The notes under the pieces are model-generated. The model saw only the letters and a program-made list of their open reading frames with translations. It searched no databases and was not told the origin of the DNA. The translations under genes and the position numbers were made by a program. Shown here in pieces: positions 1 to 12,340 of a stretch of DNA of 64,000 bases. The DNA lies in the NCBI GenBank assembly GCA_021234535.1, contig CM037833.1, forward strand, positions 1,116,001 through 1,180,000. Direction: 5' to 3'. Numbering within the stretch: position 1 is the first letter of the stretch; each line of letters opens with the position of its first letter. This DNA comes from Stichopus chloronotus. Its lineage: Eukaryota; Echinodermata; Holothuroidea; Aspidochirotida; Stichopodidae.

Positions 1-31
1 CCACTCAACATCACCAAACATCGTTTTCTTT

Positions 32-255
32 CCTCCTCGACTAGCTTGCGCCACTTTTAAAAGTCTGAGAGTGTTAAAACAGATGCACCCACACTATAAA
101 TTACAAATCGACGCTATATGAAAGGCACTCAACAACGTTCAATTTCATGATTTTATGAAAATGATAATGTAATAAACCTCCTCGCCTAGCTTGCACCACT
201 TTTAAAAGTCTGAGAGTCTTAAAACAGATGTACCCACACTATTAATTACAAATCT
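32..255. repeat. Two-copy tandem repeat, about 145 bp period
   Basis: The segment starting CCTCCTCGACTAGCTTG at 32 recurs at 177 with a few substitutions. Both copies share the AAAAGTCTGAGAGT core and end in a 'cccacactat...attacaaatc' stretch. No coding potential is visible. The rest of 1-500 shows nothing else that I recognise. Confidence 0.8.
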
Positions 256-509
256 TCTACCGCTGCATGAGAATATCACTAGAGAAGTCCTGTTTATTGC
301 AGTACCGTAGCTATTGCAGGGGGTGAGGGGACCACCCCAAGATATGATAGCCTATTGTTATTGTTAGGTTATATGGGTAAGAACAACAGAGAAACATGAT
401 GATGCTGCTTTTGGTGAATCCAATGACTAGGTCACCATAACAAACACTGACGAAGCCTGGGCTAAATAAACCATCGCATTTAGCTCATGACAAGTGTGTC
501 TGTCAATGT

Positions 510-1120
510 ACTTCAAATTTTTCATCAACGTACTTGTTTTTTTCATCCACCGAAATCCTTATTAAGTTACCCATGGACTCTTGCAAGTTTAACTAAAGGT
601 TAAGGTTAACACAATCGATAAAATCAAACTCAACCAAAACGAAAGTAAACATAAGAAGATGCTTATGCTGATAAAAAGGTAATTCTTTTATATCTGTATC
701 GGAGTTGAGTAAACCTTGATAAACATTAACTAGGTGTCTGTCTACGTCTGGTAGAGTTTAAAGTGCTTCCATGTTCGCACTGAAAGGGGCGTTTTCATCG
801 AAGGTGAAATATGCAATGCTGATTGATTCATTGCTATGGCAAATTGAAAGTAAAGGTATACAACAATGCTACTACATGGTTCCCAAACATTACGAGAGGT
901 ACTTACTTAGGGGAAAGTATTACATCAGTTCGTTTGGTAACATATGACAACAAAAGAAAAGAAAAAGGAAAACACATTTATTTGCATTTCTTGCTTTGTA
1001 TTTCATGTGTTATAGGGACTTCAAATAATCGTTATCGTTACAAGAGAATTACTGTTAGACCAGTATTGGCCTTTACATTATGGATAAATCCACCACGCAA
1101 CCCATACGATCTAAAACTTA
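510..1120 (+). repeat. Segmental duplication, copy 1 (partner near 6130-6530)
   Basis: Blocks here match the segment near 6130-6530 in the same order. Shared pieces include 'tcaaccaaaac.aaagtaaacataag', 'gagtaaaccttgata' versus 'agtaaacctggata', and 'gttacaagagaattact' versus 'gttacaatagaattatc'. Identity is moderate, so the duplication is old. The partner lies just after a possible terminal exon (stop at 6079-6081). This copy may therefore be the 3' flank of a related gene whose exons lie left of the window. Confidence 0.6.
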
Positions 1121-1130
1121 GGTCATAATC

Positions 1131-3482
1131 TCGTCCCACTTGAAAACGGTTAAACGAGAGATTTGACACGACGATTGTGTTTAAAAATTTATTGCTATAT
1201 GAGGCACACATTTTTCTCTCTGTTATCTCTATACACAAATTAATAAATTTTTAAATTTTCGTGTTGTGTTCACGCCATAAAAAAATGCACAACTGTTCTC
1301 AGGATATTATAATGCATGCATCTTTGTTTACTTGTACCGATACTATACTGTACCGATACCATACTGTATACTGTATTAAGGGATGATACATTTGGTGCTC
1401 TCCCCCCCCCCCCCCGTTGAAAATTTTACAAAATCCTTACGTGCTTACAAAGTTTCGTTTTAACACGGTGTTATGACCAATTTGCAGGCTTGTGTCTACC
1501 CCCTGCTTATAGTGGACTATCAGTGCAGTAGTGTATATTGGCTGGCAAGATGATACATTTGGTTTAATATAACCAGTAAACATGTGGAGAAGATTTGAAT
1601 ATTCTCAACACTCAAAGTAATTAGTGCTTATCGAAAGATTGAAATGATCGATCATAGAAAATAGAAAAAAATAAATACCTACTTGAATCACAACGCGACT
1701 GTGCAGATAATTTATGCAGCAATGCTATTACATTGATGATTAGGTTTACTCCTGGGGCCACTTACAGATTAAGGAAACTGTAACATCGCTTGCTCTGCAG
1801 TATATACAAATGGCTTATGTTAAACAAATTCTTTTTATTAGTAATTCTTTTGTTGTATTTCATGGTGATAGGACACTTGGAAAAAAGTTATTACAATCAT
1901 GATATCATCAACGTGTTAACATTACAGGAGATATGTGATCGTCTTTACATCATTACACAATACCGTCGTGACACGTGTGTACGTACACGTACACACGTGT
2001 CACGACGGTAGCATGTACGTACTGTATGCATTCAGCATATACCATACCATGACGTTACGACCGAGCTAAAGTGTTCAACAGAACCTCTTTCATGCCCGAT
2101 GACACATATATCACGTATGGACATGACACCTAATACCCCTTGCCAGGTAGCTCAGGAAAGTCTACACATTGGATTGATACTCCCGAATAACGTCAAGAGA
2201 ACGATGTTTAATTCACCATGTGGTTTGTCACAGCATGAAGTGATAATACTGACCTAAGGCAAAGAAAATTTGAACCTCAGTAGAGCAAAAGAAAAGTGAG
2301 GTTGAGGTGAATCCAATGTTAACGTACGAGTATAACGACGTGACGGTATAGATAATACCTAGGTATGTGGGTTTCACTAGCACTGACTATGCGTACTGCT
2401 ATACTCTCCTCCGTATACCATCCGTTGTTTATTGGTCTAGCGTACGACAGTACTGTAGGTGGGGTGTAAAACAAAAGACTAGATCTGCATTGATACTATT
2501 TTTAACCCTGAATAACGAAAACAATTTGATGTGTCATGGGGCCGGGCAACTTGGCTTTGTGGATCGTCCTCTGATTAGCTAGCCATATGTGTAATTTATT
2601 GGAATTATGTCCTTAATGATTTAGATTATTATTTGGATTTGGGTCTTGAGTTTCCTGATAATAAAAGGTGCGTAAAATTTTTTCATCAATGCCAATGTTT
2701 CTAGATAGCATATGTCTCTATTAAGGTAAGAATAACATCATTTCACTCGAGAATATCGCATTTACCAGCAACATGTATACTTGTTGATAATATAAGGAGT
2801 TGCTTAGTGGACTTATGTACTAATAACGTGTTAATCCACATTCAAAGTAGTGATAAAGATTATACCACGGAATCCTCAGTGTTAACACTGTGGAATGGAT
2901 CTAAATTTGTAACAGTAGTCCCTTAGTATATTAGGTATATTACTAAACGACCTTAAAGTTTATAGATGTTACACAACTGCGCCGTTGGTTGTTCAATAGG
3001 GGTTTTTTTTGTGTGTATTGATCTGTCAATTATTAACTTGTTTTTAATTACCTTATAGTTCGTGTCCTTAAACCGCAGTGTACAATTGAAAGAAAGTGAA
3101 ATTAGGTTTAGTTTTTTGTTTTTGTTTTTTGTTTTCCATAACAATGAAACACCTACGTTAATGAATCTGAATGTAATTCCCACGCCATAACTTTCGATGG
3201 AAAGAAGCTTTTCAACATGATGACCAGGGGAGACAATTCAAGTCCAAGTCATATGGTTTGCATCAAACGAAATATTCATTTTTATACATGTTACTTGGGA
3301 TGTATTTATCTTTTTAATGATACTCCATATGACAATCAAGTGGCTTAGTAATATACCATGATATCCTCTATATAGAATTAAGGGCTTGCCCAAAAGGTAA
3401 AGAAGGGAAAAAATGTAATTTTCAACTTATTTCGATTCAAAGTGGCCTACCCCAGATGTGCTATTTCCCTCTCTTATTTCAG
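1131..3482. other. Non-coding stretch
   Basis: AT-rich sequence with a C-run at about 1400-1415 and a strong hairpin at 1961-2010 (listed separately). The short open frames here have no recognisable domain and no convincing splice context. A 15-bp word, ACGTTACGACCGAGC, near 2052 recurs near 11874, probably as part of a dispersed repeat. Confidence 0.6.
1961..2010. repeat. Perfect 24-bp inverted repeat with 2-nt spacer
   Basis: The left arm 1961-1984 (starts TACCGTCGTGACACGTG) and the right arm 1987-2010 (ends CACGTGTCACGACGGTA) are exact reverse complements separated by AC. Each arm contains a CACGTG E-box. A perfect cruciform-forming palindrome of this length is unusual in unselected DNA. 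It could be a foldback element, a rearrangement scar or an assembly artefact. Confidence 0.9.
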
Positions 3483-3642
3483 CGAATACAAAAATTCACG
3501 TACCATCTGTAGCAAATCCAAATGTTCCAAACACTTCCAAACAGATCCGTATCATATTGTACTGTTTAAACTAGATACTGCTGGTCATTTTCACAGTTAT
3601 TTCCATTATTTTCGTGGTGTTGATAAAGCTGAATGTTGTTAA
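3483..3642 (+). CDS. Possible terminal exon, unknown protein
   Basis: A pyrimidine-rich acceptor ending TTATTTCAG precedes an open frame (phase 2 start) of about 53 codons that closes at TAA 3640-3642. It contains a cysteine cluster (CSKSKC) and ends AECC. I recognise no domain. It could equally be a chance open frame. Confidence 0.2.
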
Positions 3643-3954
3643 AAATAAATGAAAAATATTAACTTGGAATAATGAGTTTGGAGCTGAAAAGAAGCTATGT
3701 ATACTCATCGGTAAGTTGCGAATGTCACTATCGTATTTGCATAGCTATCATCCCTTCATTCACAACAAAAGTTATCAAATGGTGCTTTAAATTAGCGACA
3801 CGGTCTTAACGTATTCTTGCACATACGATTGATTGTTAATGTGATAGGTAATAACACCTATCACCATCCCACCAAACAATAGCACCTACGATGTTGCGAG
3901 CTTCAATGATTACATTCTATGGTTCCCCGGGAGACAATTCATGTTGATAGCTGT

Positions 3955-4245
3955 TAACATTTTAACTGGTCTTAACAGGTATCGACATGTTATTAACAGG
4001 CACCTGTTGATTTTAGCTGGTTTTAATAGGTAATTCATCCCAAACCAGTTGATACCTCTTGGCAGCATGTTACAACAGGTAAAATTAGCTGTTAAAACAG
4101 GTAGATTAGATTTACTATTACAACAGGTAAATTACAAGGTTAACGTTTAAATAAACTTTTTTTACAACAGATAAATTACAAGTGTTACAACAAGTAAATA
4201 ACCAGCTTTACAACAGATAAATTACCTACTGCAACATGTAATAAT
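3955..4245. repeat. Diverged array of TTACAACAGGTAAAT-like units
   Basis: About ten imperfect copies of a 'acaacaggtaaatta' word, some written 'aacaggtag' or 'acaagtaaat', are spread over 290 bp with irregular spacing. Each unit contains CAG|GTAA, which resembles fused acceptor and donor signals. No protein is encoded. Confidence 0.7.
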
Positions 4246-4921
4246 AAGAATGCACCCTACTTTATCAAAAGAGGGGCATGAGATAGATGAAATGGTATAC
4301 GTTATCGGAAATTGATAACTTTTTTCTATTATTTAGGTCGTTTTGACTTATGATCTTTACTGTAAATAGGTGCACTGTTTTCACATTATCAAGAGCTGTC
4401 ATAAATACATTACTTGTAATCACAAATTAAAATGAGGAATGCCTTATTTCGCACAATTTACGTTGAAATTGTTTGACGGGCTTACGCATAATCGTATAAT
4501 GATAATTAAATTACCTGTGCTTAGACTGTTATCCTGCACAGAATACCATGCCTTAATAAAAAGTCGTGTTTGTTTTTAAATCATACGTCTTCCAACCAAA
4601 TCATTGCTCACGTATGTACTTGCAGATACAGCAGTGTTTTCTTTTCCAATTTGAGTATGCTAAGTGAGTATACTAATTTAGTATACTAACCATATTACCA
4701 AATACCAATTTTGTAACAAATAATGCTCACATAGCAAGTTCAATAATTGTTTGTAATGGAACGTTCATGAACATAATATTATCCATATTTGATGTCATAT
4801 GGGATAAGAAAAAAAATAAAACAAACATTGAAAGGGCAACAAATATTGCTACATAATGCAGTTAATTATATATTTGTTGTTTCATTGCACAGTCACGCTG
4901 ATTCTCCACTCTCCATTTCAG

Positions 4922-5026
4922 GTAAAAATAAACATTAAAAGTGCTGAAGTTCATGTTATCAAGAAATCAGTCGATCGCATTACATATTATTGGGACCACT
5001 ATTCTGTGACGTCTCCATTTTACAAG
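4922..5026 (+). CDS. Candidate internal exon, unknown protein
   Basis: The acceptor CTCCATTTCAG is followed by 35 open codons and the donor AAG|GTAATA, a symmetrical phase 0-0 exon. The translation begins VKINIKSAEVHVIKKS and contains TYYWDHYSV. It joins in frame to the candidate at 5953. I recognise no family. Support comes from the good splice sites and frame continuity with the next exon, not from homology. The intergenic duplication near 6130 suggests this belongs to a tandemly duplicated gene. Confidence 0.35.
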
Positions 5027-5952
5027 GTAATAAAAAGTTAACTCTCTTTCAAACTTAAGTCCCCGTGACACACTACCTACTGTTGTATTATAAGTCAAAC
5101 TTAGTAACGGACACGGTGTTCAGGCAATGTAATAATCACATATTCTATGGTAGTCAATAGCAGTCGGTTTGGGAAACTTGTATAATAGGCGTTGTTCAAT
5201 AGTTACCTTTCGATGTTCTTATTTCCAAACATATAGAGGTAGACAGGACAGAAAATACCTCTTAGTATACGGGACGTTCACTTGAAGTGGGAGGTGGCCG
5301 ACAAAATTATAGTGGCAGTGGGTTAATATTTAAATTGTTTGGGGATGTGATTTCGTAACAATTCGGAGGGTTGGGTGGCTAAATACTTTTGGAAGAACGC
5401 TGAAAGCAAACAATACTGAATCGCCCATTGCCACTGAATTAGTTGTTGGTGCGGTCAACTTTTTAAACCTTCAAAGCTTCCTTTAATCAAAAGTCACCAA
5501 AGTCTACCTGCAGAGCCCAGGTTAACATTAAGAACCTTGACCATACACAAAAAACCCCATGTCCAAAGCTACAATATTGGACAAAATACCTTGGGAAAAC
5601 CAGTTCCCACTTTCAATGGTGGATGTAGGATTACTGTTCAAAGTATTCATTCACTCCTATACCGCAACATTGGACAGGGGCGCTGGGTTTCATGTTATCC
5701 TCTCACCTAAAATTTAGTATTATATTTGCAACGTACGACAAAGTGTCCCAACAAATTTATCCAAGATTATAGGGAGAAGCGTAGACACATACTTATGGAG
5801 ACACATACTGATATATAGTCTGTGGAAAGTGGAACACAGGGAACGGGTAATAACAGCCCTCTGGTCATCATAAGTGAAAAAAATACCATTTTCCTGTCTA
5901 CTGGGACCCTCTGACTAAATTTGCCATTTTTTAAAAATATTTTTCACTTCAG

Positions 5953-6081
5953 ATCTGTCCAAGAGATATACCCGACTTGGAAGTAGACAAAGAGCAAAGC
6001 GTTATGAAAGATGAATGTCACAACTATCCTTTTAAACGAGAGTTTAATGATTTACCTCTGTGTCTACATCTACATCTATAA
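5953..6081 (+). CDS. Candidate terminal exon, unknown protein
   Basis: The acceptor TTTTTCACTTCAG precedes a phase 0 frame of 42 codons ending at TAA 6079-6081. The N-terminal part is acidic (ICPRDIPDLEVDKEQSV) and the end is leucine/histidine-rich. It continues the phase left by 4922-5026. Function is unknown. A segmental duplication whose other copy is near 510 starts immediately downstream. Confidence 0.33.
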   Translation: MCPRDIPDLEVDKEQSVMKDECHNYPFKREFNDLPLCLHLHL

Positions 6082-6129
6082 CAAGTACACATTGCCTGTC
6101 TTTGTATTCAACATACCTCATTCGTTTGT

Positions 6130-6530
6130 TTGTTTTTCAAATCTGCTTTAAAGTTGTTACATTTCGAGATTCATTTTTTCTCTTTATTACTCCAGATCCT
6201 TATCAAACTACCCTTGGGCTTTGATATTCTTAACGTTAATACAATAAGCAGAATTGAAATTCAACCAAAACCAAAGTAAACATAAGGTAATGCCCATGAT
6301 GATAATAACTTTATACTTGCCTATATATGTTTCAAGTTTTAGTAAACCTGGATATACCTGCAAATGATAACTGCTAAGGGAATATCAATTTTTTTTTTCA
6401 CTTTTTCTTTGTCCTTTTTGTGTTTAATGTACTTGGAGAACGATATAGTTACAATAGAATTATCATCGGCCCAGTTTTGGCATAAGTCTTTGCATCATAT
6501 CCTAATACCAGGCTACCAATACAAATGAAA
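6130..6530 (+). repeat. Segmental duplication, copy 2
   Basis: Collinear with about 510-1120 (see that entry). The shared order of landmarks shows a direct duplication about 5.6 kb apart rather than two insertions of a short element, but ends cannot be fixed by eye. Confidence 0.6.
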
Positions 6531-7729
6531 ACTTTCGCTTTATTCTACTCGTTGAGCTCTTAGGTTTATAATGTTACAAACCCATGTCAAGCGACAGATT
6601 TAAAATAACGAGGACACTAAGAATTTGCTGATACATCAGTCACGTGTTTCGTTCTATATTTTTCATGTAAAAAATCGGTCTTTACATGTTCCTGTGATTT
6701 AAAATACAATACGAATATACATACAATACGAATATGTAAGGATGTTACACTTTTTCTCATTGGCGTATCAACCGTGGGACAGGGGTGACAATGAGGGCAA
6801 ATGCCAACCAGTGCCGCAGATGGAGGCATTTCCGCTAAAAGTTCACCCAAATCCGGTTGTAATTTTCTAACCTTACTGTACCCCACGTCAAATTCTTTCC
6901 CCTTTATAATCTGTTGTAGTTTTATGTTCATCCTGGATTTACTTCTCATGCAGTTCCCCACTCAAAATCCGTTGGCGTACCATTGATTTTTCTCAGAAAA
7001 GTAGACTGTATGCAACTTTTTTCCTTTTCATTGATATATTGTGATGCCTGATGATACACATCTTTGCCTCCAACTTTGAGCGTTTTACAATCTCACTTTC
7101 TTTTCATGTCACAGCAGTTTTAAGGACTACAAAAGCATGAGTTTTTATCTAATAATGTTAAGTCAACAGACAGAAAGCAAAGGAAATGGCATTATCCTTC
7201 CAACCACAAACACCTGGTTATCTGAAATCTATGAAGAATGTTATAATTACAACCGATACTGCCAATAAGACAAATGCATATTAACCTGAGGTATTGTAGG
7301 GTGACTAGGATTACTCTTCCGTTCTTACCTTTGTTACATAGCCTTGTGTTGACATGACACAGGGGTATAACGGATATTTTGGGCTGAGTCTTTGTTTTCT
7401 TCTGATCACAGACGTCACCGGTGTTGGCCTATGAGAATGTGCAATCATGTAAGAAATATGTCTGCAGTAGTTTTCAACATTCTTAACACTCCCCTTTAAA
7501 GTGATTTACTTACAACCTAGAGGTTTTTTTTTTTTTTTTTCACAGAACAAAACAGTTACTTACCTCGATCACGATGTTACAAGAGTCTAAAATGATGGTT
7601 TTCTAAAAAACATTAAAATCATTCTCTATCTTGATGCTTTCAGTGGTGCTCGCGAAACAAATTCCACTTACACATTACAACATCAGTATGTACAATATTA
7701 CGTGTGGATAAAATATTAAGTGGTATTAC
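6531..7729. other. Non-coding stretch
   Basis: Nothing firm was found. A 114-codon open frame on the minus strand (6617-6961) has no recognisable domain or splice context. A T-run occurs at about 7527-7541. Confidence 0.5.
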
Positions 7730-7980
7730 CAGCCAACAAATGATATCATTATCGAAATCAAAGGTCGTGCTTGACTTTTGCTTCAAGCAGTCTGACATTT
7801 CAACGAAGCTGATCACGTGATTGGTAATCATCGTTAATGTTTGATCTGGTTTAATAATATCGGAATTTGAACCTTCAAGCGTGCAATTTACAGTGTTCTC
7901 GTTATTATTCACGCAATGTGAAAGAGTCTTCTGCCCTTCTGAACATCTTTTAATCTGACCTCTACATACACCTGTATTTA
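7730..7980 (-). CDS. Possible exon of a secreted or extracellular protein
   Basis: On the minus strand an AG at 7982-7981 opens a frame of about 84 codons that reaches a CTG|GTAATA donor at 7730. The peptide has cysteines in the pattern C-C-C-C, N-glycosylation sequons (NCT among them) and the run CVNNNENTVNCTLEGS. This composition would suit an extracellular domain. No family is recognised, and no flanking exon was found. Confidence 0.2.
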
Positions 7981-9570
7981 CTTGCATTTTAAGAATGCGT
8001 TGGATGTGAATCATTAACATCAACATCAACTACATCGTCGATGCCGACATATTGTCCTCACCATCTACGTAGTACAGCAAATGAAATACCATTATAGTAA
8101 TTGTTTGATAGCATTGTGATTCAACTCAATAACTGCCTTTGTTACAGTTCGCTTGTGCGGTTTACTACCCTTCGATTTTATGATCTGTTCCGACAACCCG
8201 AAGCTGAAAACCCTCATTAATTGGCACAAAGGCCCATAATCCAGGCTTACTGAAGGTTAAGCAAAAGCTTTAGGCAAGATATAGCGCCGCCTATAATCCC
8301 GGTACAGAAATACTGTTGTTTTCGTCATAAGTTGTTTTCGTCATTTTTACGTAATATTAGAAGAGATTTCAGAGGATGCGCATTTGCACACACATATGCC
8401 ATCATTTGGCAAAACTAAATAAGAATTTAGCTTCACGATTTGCTAAGTTTTGGTGTCAGAATTTATCCGGAAAGAATTTTGCTTACGAAAAGTTTCTCTG
8501 TTTCCATATACTCGAAAATACCCTCTATCTAGAAAGAGGGAGTAACACTGGAACAAAATGCCAGTTTTTCTTTATTTTGTGGCCGTTTTTTAGATGCAAG
8601 CTGGGCTGTAACTGGACATTTATTACTACAAAATATATTGTTAATTAAGAATACTGAGCAAAGTCTTCGAGAAACTCATTTCCATTTTTTAATGCAATCG
8701 ACCTTTATAGCTCCTCTTTGTCGGAACAGATGAAGGAAGTTCAATCAAATGGATTCGGTGGAGCAATGGGACAAAGGAATTGTCAGATTAGTAAGATTAG
8801 GTACTGAATGGTTTTGTAAAGGGGTTGTTGGGAATGTAATTCAAGGTAACATTCGCGTTGACCAATAGTCCCATGTCACATAGACTTTAACTCAATTCGT
8901 AGTAGCTCTAGGGTTTCTTGCATCTACAAAATTTGGTTCTTGATCCGAGCGAAGTTATCTAATGGGGCAAGAAATCGACAGTGCAAGAAACCGCCAAGAT
9001 AAGAAAAAAATCAGGGAATGAGTCTGTGCTTTGAGAGTCTGTAACTTCAACGTGGATTGCCCTAGAGTTCAAACAGGTAAATAAAGCACAAAACCGTTTC
9101 ATTCTTTAACGACATTCCTTCACCAAAAAGAGCAAGAAATACTCTACCCTACAATATGTAAACGGAGGGGATGGTTGAGGTCGGTTGGTAAATAGGCCAG
9201 TCTTTGGATTTGGGTCTCCATGAGCAATTTACAACAAGTGACGCATTTGTGGATCGGATATTACGTATATATCAATGACGTAGAGCCAATTACCCAGAAT
9301 TCATTTCCCCTCTATCACTTATGATTATTCCTCTTCTCTGGTGGTCGACCATCTAACAATAGTAGGAAGCTTTCGATTGATATGTCCACTAGTCGACTGC
9401 TACGATTGTTACGTCATTTTTGCCCCTATGTGCAAGACATGTCATAACACGTGCACGTTGCACCCATTCAAAGAGGACAATACCATTGCAATGCCATCAT
9501 TGTGTCAAACCTTATGACTCACTTCGAAGTTTCGAACCTAATAAGCTTCTCTCAGACAGCCAAAATGTCT
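7981..9570. other. Non-coding stretch
   Basis: AT-rich DNA with no recognisable gene, RNA or transposon end. Confidence 0.5.
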
Positions 9571-9619
9571 TTAGAAAGTCTCACAGTTGCGAAACCTAGC
9601 CAGTGTCTTACGTGAACAA

Positions 9620-10868
9620 CTAAAAACTAAATTAAATCGTGTACACCTTGGTGTTTTACAGAAGGTACTTCGGTGGGTTGAGGACTTCCTTGTTGGTGGT
9701 ATAATCAGCCTGGGGCTGTTAGTCTCCTCCTGGGTAGTTTCCGCTCCTGATTTTCCGTCCCTAAAATCATGGGGTGGAAAAAAAAAAACGTTCATAATGC
9801 AGTTGTCACTTGCATGTTTTTTTTATTTTGTATTTCCAATTTTTATTTCAGTGGACGTTCTGTCACTGTTTTAGAGATTTGTGTCCGTGCCCGGCATCAT
9901 TACAATTTAGAAGTCTTTCTAAACATATTTACAAACTGGAGGCAGAGGTTAAGTGTTTGAAAAATGTTCAATTTCAGAATACCATTTAAATTTTAAACTA
10001 CCGGGGGCGGAAACTAACGTAATCCTTTGTCGGACGGTCACGCAGTCTCTCATGACGGAAGTCTTGTCTGGCGTCTCCCAGAGGTCTGTCCTGAGACCTA
10101 GCTGGCTCTTCCATAAATGATATTTTCAATACTGTCAATTTGATCTAGTAGGAGGGACTGTTTGGCTGATGATTTTTTCTGCCACTGCATCGTTGTAAGA
10201 AAAAAAAAGTGATTGTGTAAGTAGTAATTAGGGCACTGGGCTAACAGTTAATTAAGGTACGTATGTGTTTCCAACCTGCTAAGTGCAGTATCATTACCTT
10301 TGCCAGACACAAGATGCCTGTCAACTTTAGACTTATCTTAAATGGCGTAGAGTTATCAGAGGTGGATATTATTACCTACTTAGGTGTTACTATCACTAAA
10401 ATAACGACATGAGTTGGGATAAGCATATCCAGACCATTTGTAATAAGGGTATCCGAATTTTAGGTATTTTTTTGAAGGAATCTTTCATTTTGCCCTCGAA
10501 ATCTAAGTTAGCCACTTACAAAGGTCTTATTCTACCAATACTGAGATATGCCAGTACTGCCATTGACCATCAGCAGGTCTCTTTGCTTGATAAATTTAGG
10601 CGTATTTAGAGAAGATGGGCTTTGCAAAGGGCATACTTGGCCTGGTCCACATTCCCATTCAGTAATTGGTGGCCTTCTGCGCCCGACTCGTATAGGACAC
10701 GCTTTATGCATGATCTGCACTATATACTACCATCTGTTTATGTTTCGACAAATGTGGTTTAGTTTGCTTTCTCAAACGATTAGGCATTGGAACAGTCTGC
10801 CTGAGAGTTTTGTTCATGATGTTCTTCTCCACAAGGACCCTGTTACTGTTTTATCAAAGCAGTTTTAG
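9620..10868 (+). pseudogene. Broken non-LTR (LINE) reverse transcriptase
   Basis: Several pieces of a LINE reverse transcriptase C-terminal half survive in three shifted frames. RWVEDFLVG (about 9670-9700) is the segment before the catalytic palm. SGVSQRSVLRP (about 10068-10100) corresponds to the family's SGVPQGSVLGP motif with substitutions. YLGVTITK and, one frame over, MSWDKHIQTICNKGIRILG, LATYKGLILPILRYAS (10376-10560) match the post-palm thumb. IRHWNSLPESF (10784-10820) is the usual LINE ORF2 tail. Stops after FHK and FRRI, and at least one frameshift near 10405, make it non-functional. The catalytic FADD-type box is not recognisable. A non-matching insert of about 300 bp lies between the first two pieces. 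CR1- or Jockey-like is the likely clade, unproven. Confidence 0.75.
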
Positions 10869-12340
10869 CTTTTATCCTCTCCATCGACGCATTTGAGGGA
10901 CTTGAGTGAGTATTAACTTTGTGGATGTGTATACGTACTGTACAACGAAGAAGATGGTCCAGATTGCCCGTGACGTAGACTCTGGAGAGTCTGCTTGGGT
11001 TGGAAAGTTTCTGTAAATCTTGGTTCCGCCACCTCTGAACACCCACACTGTACTGCTCTTCCGGAAGAGTATTTACTCCCCCCACTGATAGCTGCCCTCG
11101 CAGAGTCTGGACACTCGATTTAATTATGCTGCTAATTATCCTCTTTTAGCGATATCCTATTTCTGCCGTAGGCAAATCTGGTGATACGGTGAAAGTTAGC
11201 CTAGGTACCATTATTTTCTCTCATTGTTCGATCGCTGCTATTGGCTCATTTCATGAGACCAACGCGTAGTATTTTAATACGTATTAACGCCAACGTCAAA
11301 CGTGACTATTCATTTGTGCATAATTATATCGAGTGTCCAAAGTCTTTCGGCGGACGGCGATCACGGGAAACGCTATTGCTAGATGAGTACATATCCTCGG
11401 TTGGGTAAAAGTAGGCTGCATCTCAAATTGTGAGGAATGTATCAAAGGAGGAGAATTCATTCCCCGAGAAAGACTTTGCAAAGTCTACCCGTGACGTAGC
11501 CTGCGGGGCGGACTTCAGAAGATGGCGCTCTCCCTGTAATCATAACAGAGGCAGGATCATAATACACCGGTGCACCGTGTTCTCCTCCCTTGTCACTACC
11601 CACGTGAATCCCACATGCACAGCATGCAAAAGATTTATGTCGAAGGTACACAAGTACAATACAGTACAGAGATGAAATTCAGTAACTGAGGGAGGGGCAC
11701 AAACTGCTCTAGCAAGTACTGTTTTCACCATATCATTTTTCAACAAGCCCACCATACTGTAAGTACCATCTTTTGACTTGAAGGGTTAATAATAAGACTG
11801 AGTGTTGAATGAGGCCCATATTTCTTGGTGATTTGGCAATATATGCCTAGGTCTAGATGACAGTTTTACAGCACGTTACGACCGAGCCGTGAAACAGTAA
11901 CAGTGCTTGTCATTGTTTAGACTACAGTACACTGTACAGTACACTGTACAGTACGCCTAGCACAGGTTCTAACATACAGTAGAGTAGTTTCGCTAGACGG
12001 TGTAGCCTAACCAATCCACTTAGTGACTTACTGGCTCACTTAGTAACTTTCACCATATGCAGAACTGCGGTAGGCTATCAAGTTCTTGACAAGTGTGGCT
12101 GCAAACATTACAGTACACATTCATAATGGAAAGCACACAGAAGGAAGGCCAATATCAATGATACATCAGAATTTGGAGGAAAAAAAACGTACTTTTGCAG
12201 GCCTTGACCTACGTCTGATTGGAGGAAGAAACATAGAAGTCGGTAAAAATTTTAAATGTTCATTTAGATGGGGTTTTGGTACAAGCAGTACCTCAAAAAT
12301 GTATTATGAAAGTATTTCCTGTACTGTCCCTTCTCATTGA
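10869..12340. other. Non-coding stretch with palindromic TACAGTA words
   Basis: No gene was recognised. At 11925-11957 a repeated palindrome of the form ACAGTACACTGT occurs twice in tandem. The words TACAGTA and TACTGTA are common from here to about 27 kb. Confidence 0.5.

Noticed and set aside
6617..6961. 114-codon minus-strand open frame
   Set aside because: No recognisable domain, no splice context, and an unremarkable composition for chance.
11430..11755. Overlapping open frames on both strands near 11.5 kb
   Set aside because: Mutually shadowing frames with no domain or splice evidence.
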